Of a stretch of DNA of 64,000 nucleotides, positions 26,013 through 34,191 are shown in pieces. Under the pieces are notes generated by a model. That model did not search any database. It had not been told where the DNA came from and saw only the letters and a program-made list of their open reading frames with translations. A program made the translations under genes and the position numbers. How positions within the stretch are numbered: position 1 is the stretch's first letter; every line of letters starts with the position of its first letter. The DNA comes from Pseudazoarcus sp963975885 (GTDB lineage: Bacteria > Pseudomonadota > Gammaproteobacteria > Burkholderiales > Rhodocyclaceae): contig CAXBIS010000005.1 in NCBI GenBank assembly GCA_963975885.1, forward strand, positions 1-64,000. Direction: 5' to 3'.

Positions 26013-27050
26013 ATGGCCCGGCGCAAGTCGTCGCTTCCCTCCGGCAGCCTGGATGCACTCAAGGATCTGCGCGGACGCCTGATCGACACGCCTGCGGGCG
26101 CGCCGCCGCGACGGCGTCCGCAGGCGGCCGCGGACTCGACCGCGGAACCGGACCCGAATGATTTCGACCTGTTCCGGCGGGAGATGGGCGACGTCGCGCC
26201 GATCGACGACGGCAACCGCGTCGAACTCCAGCGCCCCCGCCCGGCACCGGTGCCGCGCCCACGCGCGCCGGTGCCCGAGTCCGAGCCGGAACGTCCACAC
26301 GCGGGGCGCGACCCGGAGAGACTCTCCGACAGCGCGCTGTTTCGAGCGAGCATGGCCGACGTGCAGCCGCTCGCCGACGACAACCGCGTGGAACTGTCCT
26401 GCGAGCGCGCCCGCGCCGGGCGCCATCAGCCGGCCGCGCCAGCGGACCCGCTGGCCAAGCCCGACGCCGATACCGCCCCTCCCCTGCTGCCGGCCGACCC
26501 CGACACGATGAGCGCGAACGAGTTGTTCCGTCACGCAATGCGCGGCACGCAGCCGCTGGAAGAAATCAACCGCGTCGAGCCGGAGCGCGCCGCGCCAGCC
26601 CCCGAACCGCGCAAATCAAGCGAGGACGAAGCTTCCGCGCTGCGCGAAACGATGGAGGCGGCGATCACCTTCGAGGATCGCCTCGACATGGGCGAGGAGG
26701 CCGCCTTCCTGCGCCCCGGCCTGCCCCGGCGAGTGCTCGTCGACCTGCGCCGCGGCCGCTGGGTATTGCAGGGCGAAGTCGACCTCCACGGCTACACGCG
26801 CGTCGAGGCGCGCGAAGCGCTGGGCCGCTTCCTGGCTGCCAGCCTGCAGCGGGGCCACCGCTGCGTGCGCGTCATCCACGGCAAGGGACTGGGCTCGCCC
26901 GGTCGCGTATCCATCCTCAAGCAACTCTCGCGCGGATGGCTTGCCCAGCGCGAGGAAATCCTCGCCTTCTGCCAGGCCGGCCCGAGCCAGGGCGGATCCG
27001 GGGCGCTGCTCGTATTGTTGCGCGGCAACGCCGCGCGGGCGCGCGACTGA
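26013..27050 (+). CDS. Smr-domain protein with triplicated N-terminal LFRxxM motif
   Basis: The 345-residue protein ends in an Smr (small MutS-related) nuclease-like domain with VDLHGYTRVEAR and VIHGKGLGSPG (about 250-335). Smr domains are known to nick DNA or, in the SmrB branch, to cleave mRNA at collided ribosomes. The N-terminal extension is unusual: the motif LFRxxMxxxxPLxxxNRVE appears three times, beginning at DLFRREMGDVAPIDDGNRVE, ALFRASMADVQPLADDNRVE and ELFRHAMRGTQPLEEINRVE, joined by Pro/Arg linkers. Single-domain homologues that I know of usually carry one such motif. The frame extends upstream into trxB, but ATG 26013 has GGAG at 8-nt spacing and is the sensible start. Confidence 0.85.
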   Translation: MARRKSSLPSGSLDALKDLRGRLIDTPAGAPPRRRPQAAADSTAEPDPNDFDLFRREMGDVAPIDDGNRVELQRPRPAPVPRPRAPVPESEPERPHAGRDPERLSDSALFRASMADVQPLADDNRVELSCERARAGRHQPAAPADPLAKPDADTAPPLLPADPDTMSANELFRHAMRGTQPLEEINRVEPERAAPAPEPRKSSEDEASALRETMEAAITFEDRLDMGEEAAFLRPGLPRRVLVDLRRGRWVLQGEVDLHGYTRVEAREALGRFLAASLQRGHRCVRVIHGKGLGSPGRVSILKQLSRGWLAQREEILAFCQAGPSQGGSGALLVLLRGNAARARD

Positions 27051-27054
27051 AACG

Positions 27055-27084
27055 CGAACGGGCCGCCCGCAGGCGACCCGTTCG
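27055..27084. terminator. Hairpin between convergent smr-type gene and glnB
   Basis: CGAACGGG (27055-27062) pairs with CCCGTTCG (27077-27084), with an inner CGCC/GGCG stem. It sits between two converging stops and may end both transcripts, although neither side has a long T run. Confidence 0.5.
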
Positions 27085-27105
27085 GAAACAGCCGTCACGA
27101 CCGGA

Positions 27106-27444
27106 CTACAGCGCGTCCTCGTCGGTCTCGCCGGTGCGGATGCGCACCACCTGCTCGACCGAAGTGACGAAAATCTTGCCGTCACCGATCTTGCCCGTGC
27201 GCGCGGCCTTGACGATGGCCTCGATGGTGGCTTCGACCAGGCTGTCGGAGAGCACGATCTCCACCTTGATCTTGGGCAGGAAATCCACCACGTACTCGGC
27301 ACCGCGGTAGAGCTCGGTATGCCCCTTCTGCCGCCCGAATCCCTTGACCTCGGTCACGGTGAGACCGTTGACGCCGATTTCGGCCAGCGCTTCGCGCACC
27401 TCGTCGAGCTTGAACGGCTTGATGATGGCTTCGATTTTTTTCAT
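27106..27444 (-). CDS. glnB: Nitrogen regulatory protein P-II (GlnB)
   Basis: The 112-residue trimeric signal protein senses 2-oxoglutarate and ATP/ADP and reports nitrogen status to targets such as GlnE and NtrB. The uridylylation site Y51 is present in the T-loop (GHTELYRGAEY), and the C-terminal signatures GKIFVTSVEQVVRIRTGE are intact. It lies 46 bp downstream of nadE on the same strand. This pairing with a glutamine-dependent NAD synthetase is common in betaproteobacteria and links glutamine status to NAD synthesis. The C-terminus is more like GlnB than GlnK. Confidence 0.95.
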   Translation of the reverse strand: MKKIEAIIKPFKLDEVREALAEIGVNGLTVTEVKGFGRQKGHTELYRGAEYVVDFLPKIKVEIVLSDSLVEATIEAIVKAARTGKIGDGKIFVTSVEQVVRIRTGETDEDAL

Positions 27445-27490
27445 CTGGTTTTCTCCTCGCTGTGTTCTTGTGACGCGGAGCGGCGTCGCG

Positions 27491-29107
27491 TCAGTACTCT
27501 TCGCGGTAGCGCGATGTTATCGGATAACGCCAGTCCCTGCCGAAGCCGCGTCGCGTCACGCGAATGCCCACCGGCGACTGGCGACGCTTGTACTCGTTGC
27601 GCTTGAGCAGGCCGACCACGCGCCGCACGTCGTCTTCGGCGAAACCGCGGGCGATGATCTCGCGCGGCGCCTCATCCCGCTCCATGTAGGCCTCGATGAT
27701 GGCGTCGAGCACCTCGTAGGGTGGCAGAGAATCCTGATCCACCTGATCGGCCTTGAGTTCGGCCGAGGGCGGGCGCGTGATGATGTTCTCCGGGATCACC
27801 TCGCCGCGCGTGTTGCGCCAGCGCGAGAGACGATAGACGGCACACTTGTACAAGTCCTTGAGCACCGCGAAGCCGCCAGCCATGTCGCCATAGAGCGTCG
27901 CGTAGCCGGTGGCCATCTCGCTCTTGTTGCCGGTGGTGAGCACGATGGCGCCGCTCTTGTTCGACAGGGCCATCAGGACCATGCCACGGATGCGGCTTTG
28001 CAGGTTCTCCTCGGTGGTGTCCTCGGGCAGACCACGGAACTGGTCGGAGAGCATCTGCGCGAAGGTCTGCATCGCCGCCTCGATGCCGATCTCGTCGTAG
28101 CGCACGCCCAGCCGGCGCACCATCTCGCGCGAATCGTCGAGACTCATTTGCGCCGTGTAAGGCGAGGGCATCATCACCGCACGCACGCGCTCGGCCCCCA
28201 GCGCGTCGACCGCCACCGCCAGCGTGAGCGCAGAATCGATTCCGCCGGACAGGCCGATGATGGCGCCGGGAAAGCCGTTCTTGCCGATGTAATCACGCAC
28301 CCCGGTGACCAGCGCCGCGTAGATTTCAGCGTCCGGGTCGGGTTCGGGCGCGCTTGGGCCCGCATGCCAGCGTCCGCCATCCAGATGCACGACTTCCTGA
28401 CACGCCTCGAAGGACGGGGCACGCCACGCTACGCGCCCGTCGGCGTCGAGCGCAAAGGACGCGCCGTCGAACACGAGTTCGTCCTGCCCGCCGACCAGAT
28501 TGCAATACAGGATGGGCAACCCGGTTTCGGCCGCCCGTGCGTGCATCACGCCCAGGCGCAGGGATCGTTTGTCGACGTGGAACGGCGAGGCGTTGAGCGC
28601 GAGCAACAGTTCGGCTCCGGCTTCTCGCGCGGCGCGCGCGGGCCCCGGAACCCATAGGTCCTCACAGATTGCCAGGCCGATCTTCACCCCATCGAGTTCG
28701 AACACGCAGGCGTCCTCACCGGGCGAGAAATAACGCTGTTCGTCGAAGACCGAGTAGTTGGGAAGCGACCGCTTGCGACACACGGCCAGCGTGGCACCCT
28801 CGCGCAGTACCGAGGCGACGTTGTAACATCGGCCCGCATGCATTTGCGGATGGCCGAGCACGACCACCATGTCGCCGGCCGCGTCGCGTACACGGGCCAG
28901 TTCGCGCTCGCAGGCGCGGTGGAAGTCCGGCCGCAAGAGCAGGTCTTCGGGCGGATACCCGGACAGGGCCAGTTCGGGAGTGAGTACGATGCGGGCGCCT
29001 TGCACCCGGGCCTGTTTGATCGCGGCGATGACGCGATCTGCATTGGCAGTGAGGTCGCCGACGACAAAATTGGCCTGCACGACGGCGATCGAGGTCACGG
29101 ATTTCAT
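27491..29107 (-). CDS. nadE: Glutamine-dependent NAD+ synthetase
   Basis: The 538-residue two-domain enzyme makes NAD from deamido-NAD, ATP and glutamine. The N-terminal nitrilase-type glutaminase (about 1-260) has the catalytic Glu45 in LTPELALSGYPPEDLL and the nucleophile region AICEDLWVPG. The C-terminal synthetase has the PP-loop IGLSGGIDSALTLAV near residue 285 and downstream TTGNKSEMATGYATLYGDMAGG. Length is normal for the glutaminase-fused type. glnB follows on the same strand. Confidence 0.96.
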   Translation of the reverse strand: MKSVTSIAVVQANFVVGDLTANADRVIAAIKQARVQGARIVLTPELALSGYPPEDLLLRPDFHRACERELARVRDAAGDMVVVLGHPQMHAGRCYNVASVLREGATLAVCRKRSLPNYSVFDEQRYFSPGEDACVFELDGVKIGLAICEDLWVPGPARAAREAGAELLLALNASPFHVDKRSLRLGVMHARAAETGLPILYCNLVGGQDELVFDGASFALDADGRVAWRAPSFEACQEVVHLDGGRWHAGPSAPEPDPDAEIYAALVTGVRDYIGKNGFPGAIIGLSGGIDSALTLAVAVDALGAERVRAVMMPSPYTAQMSLDDSREMVRRLGVRYDEIGIEAAMQTFAQMLSDQFRGLPEDTTEENLQSRIRGMVLMALSNKSGAIVLTTGNKSEMATGYATLYGDMAGGFAVLKDLYKCAVYRLSRWRNTRGEVIPENIITRPPSAELKADQVDQDSLPPYEVLDAIIEAYMERDEAPREIIARGFAEDDVRRVVGLLKRNEYKRRQSPVGIRVTRRGFGRDWRYPITSRYREEY

Positions 29108-29250
29108 GTTCGCAATGATACCGGCTTCGCCCGCCGCCCGGCACGCGCTCGCGCTCCGAAGCCACCGGGAACCGGGTATCGGGGATCAGGCATCCGCGCA
29201 GTGACAATTGCTTACCGTCGCTTACCACGCGCCACTTCGGGATTTCAATT

Positions 29251-29269
29251 CTTGTCTTAGAATGACAAG
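29251..29269. promoter_or_regulatory. Inverted repeat overlapping a possible -10
   Basis: CTTGTC (29251-29256) and GACAAG (29264-29269) flank TTAGAAT, whose TAGAAT could be a -10 hexamer for the secreted-protein gene starting at 29292. The arrangement would suit a repressor site. Confidence 0.35.
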
Positions 29270-29291
29270 CTGACTCAAGGGAGATTGGACG

Positions 29292-29648
29292 ATGCGCAAA
29301 CACCTTAGCGTCCTGATCGCGCTTGCAGCCTGTCCGGTGCTGGCTTTCGCAACACCGCCCGCGCAACCACAGAACCACATCCAGCTCAGTTTCGAGCTGG
29401 GCAGCGGAAATTACCTGTGTGCTTTCGGCCAGCGCATCGACGTGCGCCGCGACGCCCAGTCCGCGCACCTGCTCGACATCGGCTGGAAGGGCCAACGCTA
29501 CCGCCTCGAGCGCGACCTGTCGTTCTCCGGCCTGCCCCGATACGAGGACGCCCGCAGCGGCCTGGTCTGGATCGACCTGCCATGGAAGGCAGTGCTGCTC
29601 GACGGAAACACGCAAAAACCGCTTGCCAACGACTGCAAGACCGTCTGA
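29292..29648 (+). CDS. Secreted hypothetical protein, 118 aa
   Basis: A typical signal peptide is present (MRKHLSVLIALAACPVLAFA, cleavage likely after AFA). The mature part of about 98 residues is beta-rich and contains two Cys (NYLCAFGQRIDV and the C-terminal NDCKTV) that could form a disulfide in the periplasm. I do not recognise a characterised family; it looks like a conserved betaproteobacterial exported protein. It is monocistronic, with its own terminator and a possible operator upstream. Confidence 0.8.
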   Translation: MRKHLSVLIALAACPVLAFATPPAQPQNHIQLSFELGSGNYLCAFGQRIDVRRDAQSAHLLDIGWKGQRYRLERDLSFSGLPRYEDARSGLVWIDLPWKAVLLDGNTQKPLANDCKTV

Positions 29649-29672
29649 TTCCATCCCGTTCCGTTATTCTTG

Positions 29673-29704
29673 ACGGCCCGCCGATCCGGCGGGCCGTTTC
29701 TTTT
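29673..29704 (+). terminator. Intrinsic terminator
   Basis: ACGGCCCGCC (29673-29682) pairs perfectly with GGCGGGCCGT (29688-29697) around GATCC and is followed by TTTCTTTT. It ends the secreted-protein gene 25 nt after its stop. Confidence 0.9.
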
Positions 29705-29715
29705 GCGCGCTTCAA

Positions 29716-30852
29716 ATGTCCGACACCCTCATTCCCCGACTCGTCCGCCGCATCTCCGATATCGACGCATCCGCGTGGGACGCACTTTCCGACACCGGCT
29801 GCTGCGTCTCTCACGCCATGCTCTCGAGCCTCGAGGATAGTGACTCTGTCGGCGAGGGCACGGGCTGGCACCCGCACCACCTGGTGTTGTTCGACGGCGA
29901 CACACCGGCCGCAGCCATGCCGCTGTACGAGAAGCTGCATTCCTACGGCGAGTATGTCTTTGACTGGGCCTGGGCCGACGCCTATCACCGCCAAGATCTG
30001 GCCTACTATCCCAAGTGGCTGTGTGCCGTGCCGTTTACTCCGGTGCCGGGGGTCCGCCTGCTCGCCCGCGACGATGCAACGCGTGCCGCCCTGGTCCGCG
30101 TCGCGCGCGCGCTGGCCGACGAATCGGGCCTGTCGTCGATGCACGTGCTGCTGCCTGACGAGCGCGAGGCCGCGCTGCTGGCCGGGGCCGGATTCATGCT
30201 CCGCCGCGGCGTGCAGTTTCACTGGCACAACCGCGGCTATCGTGATTTCGAGGACTTCCTGGCCGCGCTCAACCACGGCAAGCGCAAGAAGATCCGCCAG
30301 GAGCGACGACGTGCAGCCGCGCACGGCCTGCAGCACGTCTGGCTCGACGGACACACCGCAAGCGCCGCCGACTGGGCGTTTTTCCACCATTGCTACTCAA
30401 GCACCTACGCGCTGCACCGGTCGACACCGTACCTGAGCCCGGCCTTCTTTCCGATGCTCGCCGAACGCATGCCCGAGAGCGTACGCTTGCTTGTCGCGTA
30501 CCGCGACGGCACACCGGTCGCCTCCGCCTTCTTCCTGCTCGACGCGCAGGCCTTGTACGGGCGCTACTGGGGCGCCGTCGAAGACCTGCCCTTCGTGCAT
30601 TTCGAGCTGTGCTATTACCGCGCAATCGAGTATTGCATTACGCACGGCGTCACTCGCTTCGAGGGCGGCGCACAGGGGGAACACAAGATGTCGCGCGGGC
30701 TGGAACCGGTCGAAACGCGCTCCGCACACTGGCTGCGCGACGCGCGCTTCGCGGACGCGGTCGACCGTTTCCTCGAACGCGAGTCCGAGGGCATCGACTT
30801 CTATCTGGGAGAACTGTCCGAGCGGGTGCCGTTCCGGCGCGAGAGGCCGTGA
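29716..30852 (+). CDS. FemAB/GNAT-like N-acyltransferase family protein (DUF482 type)
   Basis: The 378-residue cytoplasmic protein resembles the family annotated as peptidoglycan biosynthesis/recognition or GNAT family N-acyltransferase. Recognisable features are FDWAWADAYHRQDLAYYPKW, the basic segment NHGKRKKIRQERRRA and GRYWGAVEDLPFVHFELCYY, then EGGAQGEHKMSRGLEP near the C-terminus. Homologues are widespread in proteobacteria but the substrate is unknown to me; assignment to cell-wall aminoacyl transfer is by distant fold similarity only. It is downstream of a terminator and converges on the metallochaperone gene 10 bp away. Confidence 0.8.
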   Translation: MSDTLIPRLVRRISDIDASAWDALSDTGCCVSHAMLSSLEDSDSVGEGTGWHPHHLVLFDGDTPAAAMPLYEKLHSYGEYVFDWAWADAYHRQDLAYYPKWLCAVPFTPVPGVRLLARDDATRAALVRVARALADESGLSSMHVLLPDEREAALLAGAGFMLRRGVQFHWHNRGYRDFEDFLAALNHGKRKKIRQERRRAAAHGLQHVWLDGHTASAADWAFFHHCYSSTYALHRSTPYLSPAFFPMLAERMPESVRLLVAYRDGTPVASAFFLLDAQALYGRYWGAVEDLPFVHFELCYYRAIEYCITHGVTRFEGGAQGEHKMSRGLEPVETRSAHWLRDARFADAVDRFLERESEGIDFYLGELSERVPFRRERP

Positions 30853-30862
30853 CGCAGCTGGC

Positions 30863-31072
30863 TCAGCCCGGCGCGTCGAAGCCGGCGTCGTTGATGGCCC
30901 GACGCAGATCCTCGACCGAAACCTGGGCTGCATCGAAGCGCACGCGCGCCTCGGCCTGCTCCAGATTGACCTCGACCTCCTGCACCCCTTCCAGGGCCTT
31001 GAGCACACCGGTGACGTTGCGCACGCAACCGCCACAACTCATGCCTTCGACACGCATCGTCACTTCGCTCAT
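30863..31072 (-). CDS. Heavy-metal-associated domain protein (CopZ-like)
   Basis: A 69-residue ferredoxin-fold metallochaperone with the metal-binding GMSCGGCV motif in the first loop. The frame extends upstream, but ATG 31072 has a GGAGA site at 8 nt and starts the domain at the usual place (MSEVTMRVEG). It most likely carries Cu(I). The gene is downstream of the TauE/SafE-type gene and near hemN-fnr and the cco genes, so a role in supplying or detoxifying copper for cbb3 oxidase is reasonable. Confidence 0.9.
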   Translation of the reverse strand: MSEVTMRVEGMSCGGCVRNVTGVLKALEGVQEVEVNLEQAEARVRFDAAQVSVEDLRRAINDAGFDAPG

Positions 31073-31086
31073 CAGGTTTTCTCCGT

Positions 31087-31794
31087 TCAGGTCGCGCACA
31101 CGACGCCACTCCAAAGATGGCCGCCGAGGCTGGGCGCATGATACAGCCCGAAAACACCGAACCCCAACACCAGCAGACCGGCCACGAAGCGCACCCGCGT
31201 GTTGCGCGTGAAGTCGCGGAATCGCTTGAACAGCATGCCGGCGAGCATCAGGTTGGGCAAGGTCCCCAGGCCGAAGGCGAGCATCAACGCGCCGCCACGC
31301 ATGGCCGAACCGGTCACCAACGAGGTGGCCAGCACGCTATAGACCAGACCGCAGGGCAGGAAACCCCACAGCAGGCCCAGCGGTAGCGCGCGCGCCGGCG
31401 TGCGCGCCGGCAGGAAGCGCGAGGTATACGGTTGGATACGGCGCCACAACACGCCGCCGGCGCGCTCGACGGGTGCGAGTAGCTGCGTCATTCCGGTCAG
31501 GTACAGGCCGAGCAGGATCAGCATCACGTTGGCCGCCACATACAGGGCGAGTTGCACCGGCAGCACATCGCCGAGCAGCATGCCGGCGCTGCCCACGGCG
31601 CCGGCGAAGACGCCGAGCGCCGTATAGGTCGTGATGCGGCCGAGGTTGTAGGCCAGATGGATGGGCCACTGACGGACCGAGCGCCCCGGCATCTGGACCG
31701 ACAGTGCACCGACGATGCCGCCACACATCGCCACACAATGGGTGCCGCCGAGCAGGCCGATCAGGAAGGCCGCGATATAGCCGGTTTCGGGCAT
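31087..31794 (-). CDS. TauE/SafE (DsbD_2)-type membrane protein
   Basis: The 235-residue protein has about six membrane segments, beginning YIAAFLIGLLGGTHCVAMCGGIVGAL, with the conserved H-C and M-C-G residues that could bind metal or take part in thiol chemistry. The internal motif LPLGLLWGFLPCGLVYSVL repeats the pattern. Such genes typically lie between ccoS/ccoI and hemN-fnr in proteobacteria, and here it is followed by a copper chaperone. It is often annotated as sulfite exporter, but a part in copper or cytochrome maturation is more likely from context. Confidence 0.85.
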   Translation of the reverse strand: MPETGYIAAFLIGLLGGTHCVAMCGGIVGALSVQMPGRSVRQWPIHLAYNLGRITTYTALGVFAGAVGSAGMLLGDVLPVQLALYVAANVMLILLGLYLTGMTQLLAPVERAGGVLWRRIQPYTSRFLPARTPARALPLGLLWGFLPCGLVYSVLATSLVTGSAMRGGALMLAFGLGTLPNLMLAGMLFKRFRDFTRNTRVRFVAGLLVLGFGVFGLYHAPSLGGHLWSGVVCAT

Positions 31795-31892
31795 GAATCA
31801 ATGACTTGAGACGCGAGGGAAGCGGGAGGATACCCGTCCTCGGAGACGATGGACAGCCCGCGGGGCGGCACACTGCCCTTCGGCGTTCGCGC

Positions 31893-33284
31893 TCAGATGA
31901 CCTTGGAGTAACGGGCGCGTTCGCGGTCGGCGCGCAGGTTGCGGTCGAAGACCATCGCGATCACGCGCACCAGCAAACGTCCGGCAGGCTTCACGGTGAT
32001 CCAGCCATCTGCGATCTCGATCAGCCCGGCATCGGCCATTTCGCGCAGCTCGGCCAGCTCGCTGGCGAAGTATTCCTCGAAGCGGATCAGGTGCGCGATC
32101 TCGATGGATTCCATCGACAGTTCGAAGTGACACATCAGACCCTGGATCACGGCGCGGCGCAATACATCGTCGGCCGACAGTTCGATGCCGCGCAACACCG
32201 GCAGCTCGTCACGGTCGAGCGCGTCGTAGTAATCGTCGATGATCTTGTGGTTTTGCGCGTAGACCGGGCCGATGCTGGCGATGGCCGAGACGCCGAAGGC
32301 CAGCAGATCGCATTCGGACTGTGTCGAATAGCCCTGGAAGTTGCGGTGCAGCCGCCCCTGACGCTGCGCCACCGCCAGTTCGTCGTCGGGCCGCGCGAAG
32401 TGGTCCATGCCGATGTAGACATAGCCCGCCTCGGTCAGGCGCCGGATGGCCAGTTGCAGGATCTGGAGCTTGCCGTCCGGATTGGGCAGCAGCGCCGCAT
32501 CGATGCGACGCTGTGGCTTGAAGGTGGCCGGCAGGTGAGCGTAGCTGTACAGCGAGATGCGGTCGGGTGCGAGCTCGATGACCTTGCTGAGCGTGCGATT
32601 GAAGCTGATCACGTTCTGCTTGGGCAGGCCATAGATCAGGTCGATGCTGACCGAGCGGAACCCCGTGGCGCGCGCCGCATCGAGCACCCGTTTGGTCTCC
32701 TCGAAACTCTGGATGCGATTGACCGCCTGCTGTACGTCGGGCTCGAAGTCCTGTACGCCCAGACTCATGCGGTTGAATCCCAGTTCGGCGAGCAGGGCCA
32801 CGGTGTCGAAATCGACCTTGCGCGGATCGACTTCGATCGAGTACTCGCCGCCGGGCCTGAGGGTGAAGTGCTCGCGCACCGAGGTCATCAGGCCGCGCAT
32901 CTCGTCGTGCGACAGAAAGGTCGGCGTGCCGCCGCCCAGATGCAGTTGCGTGACCTCGCGGCTGCCTTCCAGGCAGGCCGCCTGCAGCGCGATCTCCTTG
33001 GCGAGGTACTTCAGATACTTGGCGGAACGACCGTGATCCTTGGTAATGATCTTGTTGCAACCGCAGTAGTAGCAGATGGTGTTACAGAAGGGGATGTGGA
33101 AGTACAGCGACAACGGCCGCGCCACCCCGCCCACCGAGCGCTTGTGCAGCCATTGCGTGAGCGCATCGGCGTCGAAGGCCTCAACGAATCGGTCAGCCGT
33201 GGGGTACGATGTGTACCTTGGTCCGCTGACGTCGAAGCGACGGAGCAATGCGGGGTCGAAGACGAGTTCGTCGGTGCGGGTCAT
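31893..33284 (-). CDS. hemN: Oxygen-independent coproporphyrinogen III oxidase
   Basis: A radical-SAM enzyme that converts coproporphyrinogen III to protoporphyrinogen IX without oxygen, supplying haem under micro-aerobic growth. The 4Fe-4S motif is C67-xxx-C71-xx-C74-x-C76 in FCNTICYYCGCN, and GGGTPTFLS follows. The HemN C-terminal domain is present. Upstream Met codons at 33302 and 33299 exist; I choose 33284 because GGAAG lies 8 nt before it and homologues begin near this point. It is divergent from fnr with an FNR box between. Confidence 0.95.
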   Translation of the reverse strand: MTRTDELVFDPALLRRFDVSGPRYTSYPTADRFVEAFDADALTQWLHKRSVGGVARPLSLYFHIPFCNTICYYCGCNKIITKDHGRSAKYLKYLAKEIALQAACLEGSREVTQLHLGGGTPTFLSHDEMRGLMTSVREHFTLRPGGEYSIEVDPRKVDFDTVALLAELGFNRMSLGVQDFEPDVQQAVNRIQSFEETKRVLDAARATGFRSVSIDLIYGLPKQNVISFNRTLSKVIELAPDRISLYSYAHLPATFKPQRRIDAALLPNPDGKLQILQLAIRRLTEAGYVYIGMDHFARPDDELAVAQRQGRLHRNFQGYSTQSECDLLAFGVSAIASIGPVYAQNHKIIDDYYDALDRDELPVLRGIELSADDVLRRAVIQGLMCHFELSMESIEIAHLIRFEEYFASELAELREMADAGLIEIADGWITVKPAGRLLVRVIAMVFDRNLRADRERARYSKVI

Positions 33285-33337
33285 GGTCGTGGCTTCCATC
33301 ATGGATGCAACGATCCCAGAATCCGCTCCGGCATGGT

Positions 33338-33351
33338 TTGACGTGAGTCAA
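33338..33351. promoter_or_regulatory. FNR box between hemN and fnr
   Basis: TTGACGTGAGTCAA is a perfectly symmetric FNR/ANR-type site (TTGAC-N4-GTCAA). It lies about 54 bp before hemN and 48 bp before fnr, so it could activate hemN under low oxygen and autoregulate fnr. No -10 sits at ideal class II spacing for either gene. Confidence 0.75.
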
Positions 33352-33398
33352 ACACCAGGGGCAAAACTGCCAGTGCCGGCGCGGAGAATTTCGCAGCA

Positions 33399-34136
33399 GT
33401 GAGTAAATCGACACTCCAGATCAACCCGGCTGCGATGCAGGCCGCGTGTTCCCAGTGCAACCTGCACGAGTTGTGCCTGCCCGTGGGCATGAGCATCGAG
33501 GAAGTCGAACGTCTCGACGCTCTGGTCGGCGCACGGCGCAAGATCCGGCGCCAGCAGCCCCTGTACCGCGCGGGCGACGCTTTCGACGCGATCTACGCAA
33601 TCAAGGTGGGCTGGTTCAAGACCGACGTGCTGCTCGAGGACGGGCGCGAACAGGTCACCGGCTTCCAGATGACCGGCGAGATGCTCGGACTGGACGGCAT
33701 CAGCACCGAGACCCACTCCTGCAACGCAATCGCACTCGAAGACAGCGAAGTGTGCGTGATCCCCTACAACCGCCTCGAGGAACTGTCGCGCGAGATCGAG
33801 GGCCTGCAACATCAGTTCCACAAGGTCATGAGCCGCGAGATCGTGCGCGATCACGGCGTGATGATGCTGCTCGGATCAATGCGCGCAGAGGAACGCCTGG
33901 CGGCCTTCCTGCTCAACCTGTCGCAGCGTTTCAACGCGCGCGGCTTCTCGCCGGCCGAATTCCACCTGCGCATGACGCGCGACGAGATCGGCTCCTATCT
34001 CGGGCTCAAGCTCGAGACCGTGTCGCGCGCCTTCTCGCGCTTCCAGGACGAAGGGCTGGTCGCGGTGCAGCAGAAACACATCCGCATCCAGGATCTGGCC
34101 GGCCTGCGGCGTCTCATCCAGCAAGCCGGCCGCTGA
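33399..34136 (+). CDS. fnr: FNR-type oxygen-sensing transcription regulator
   Basis: The 245-residue protein carries the four cysteines of an oxygen-labile 4Fe-4S cluster: C17, C20 and C26 in CSQCNLHELC and C108 in HSCNAIALE. A cNMP-fold sensor domain, dimer helix and Crp-type helix-turn-helix (DEIGSYLGLKLETVSRAFSRF) follow; E-TVSR reads the TTGAT half-site. The start is GTG with GGAGA upstream. It should control hemN, the cco genes and the candidate small RNA in this window. Confidence 0.95.
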   Translation: MSKSTLQINPAAMQAACSQCNLHELCLPVGMSIEEVERLDALVGARRKIRRQQPLYRAGDAFDAIYAIKVGWFKTDVLLEDGREQVTGFQMTGEMLGLDGISTETHSCNAIALEDSEVCVIPYNRLEELSREIEGLQHQFHKVMSREIVRDHGVMMLLGSMRAEERLAAFLLNLSQRFNARGFSPAEFHLRMTRDEIGSYLGLKLETVSRAFSRFQDEGLVAVQQKHIRIQDLAGLRRLIQQAGR

Positions 34137-34191
34137 GGCCGGGAGCGCCAAACCCCACCACCGCTGCATCCAGCGCAGGGTTGACCCGATC

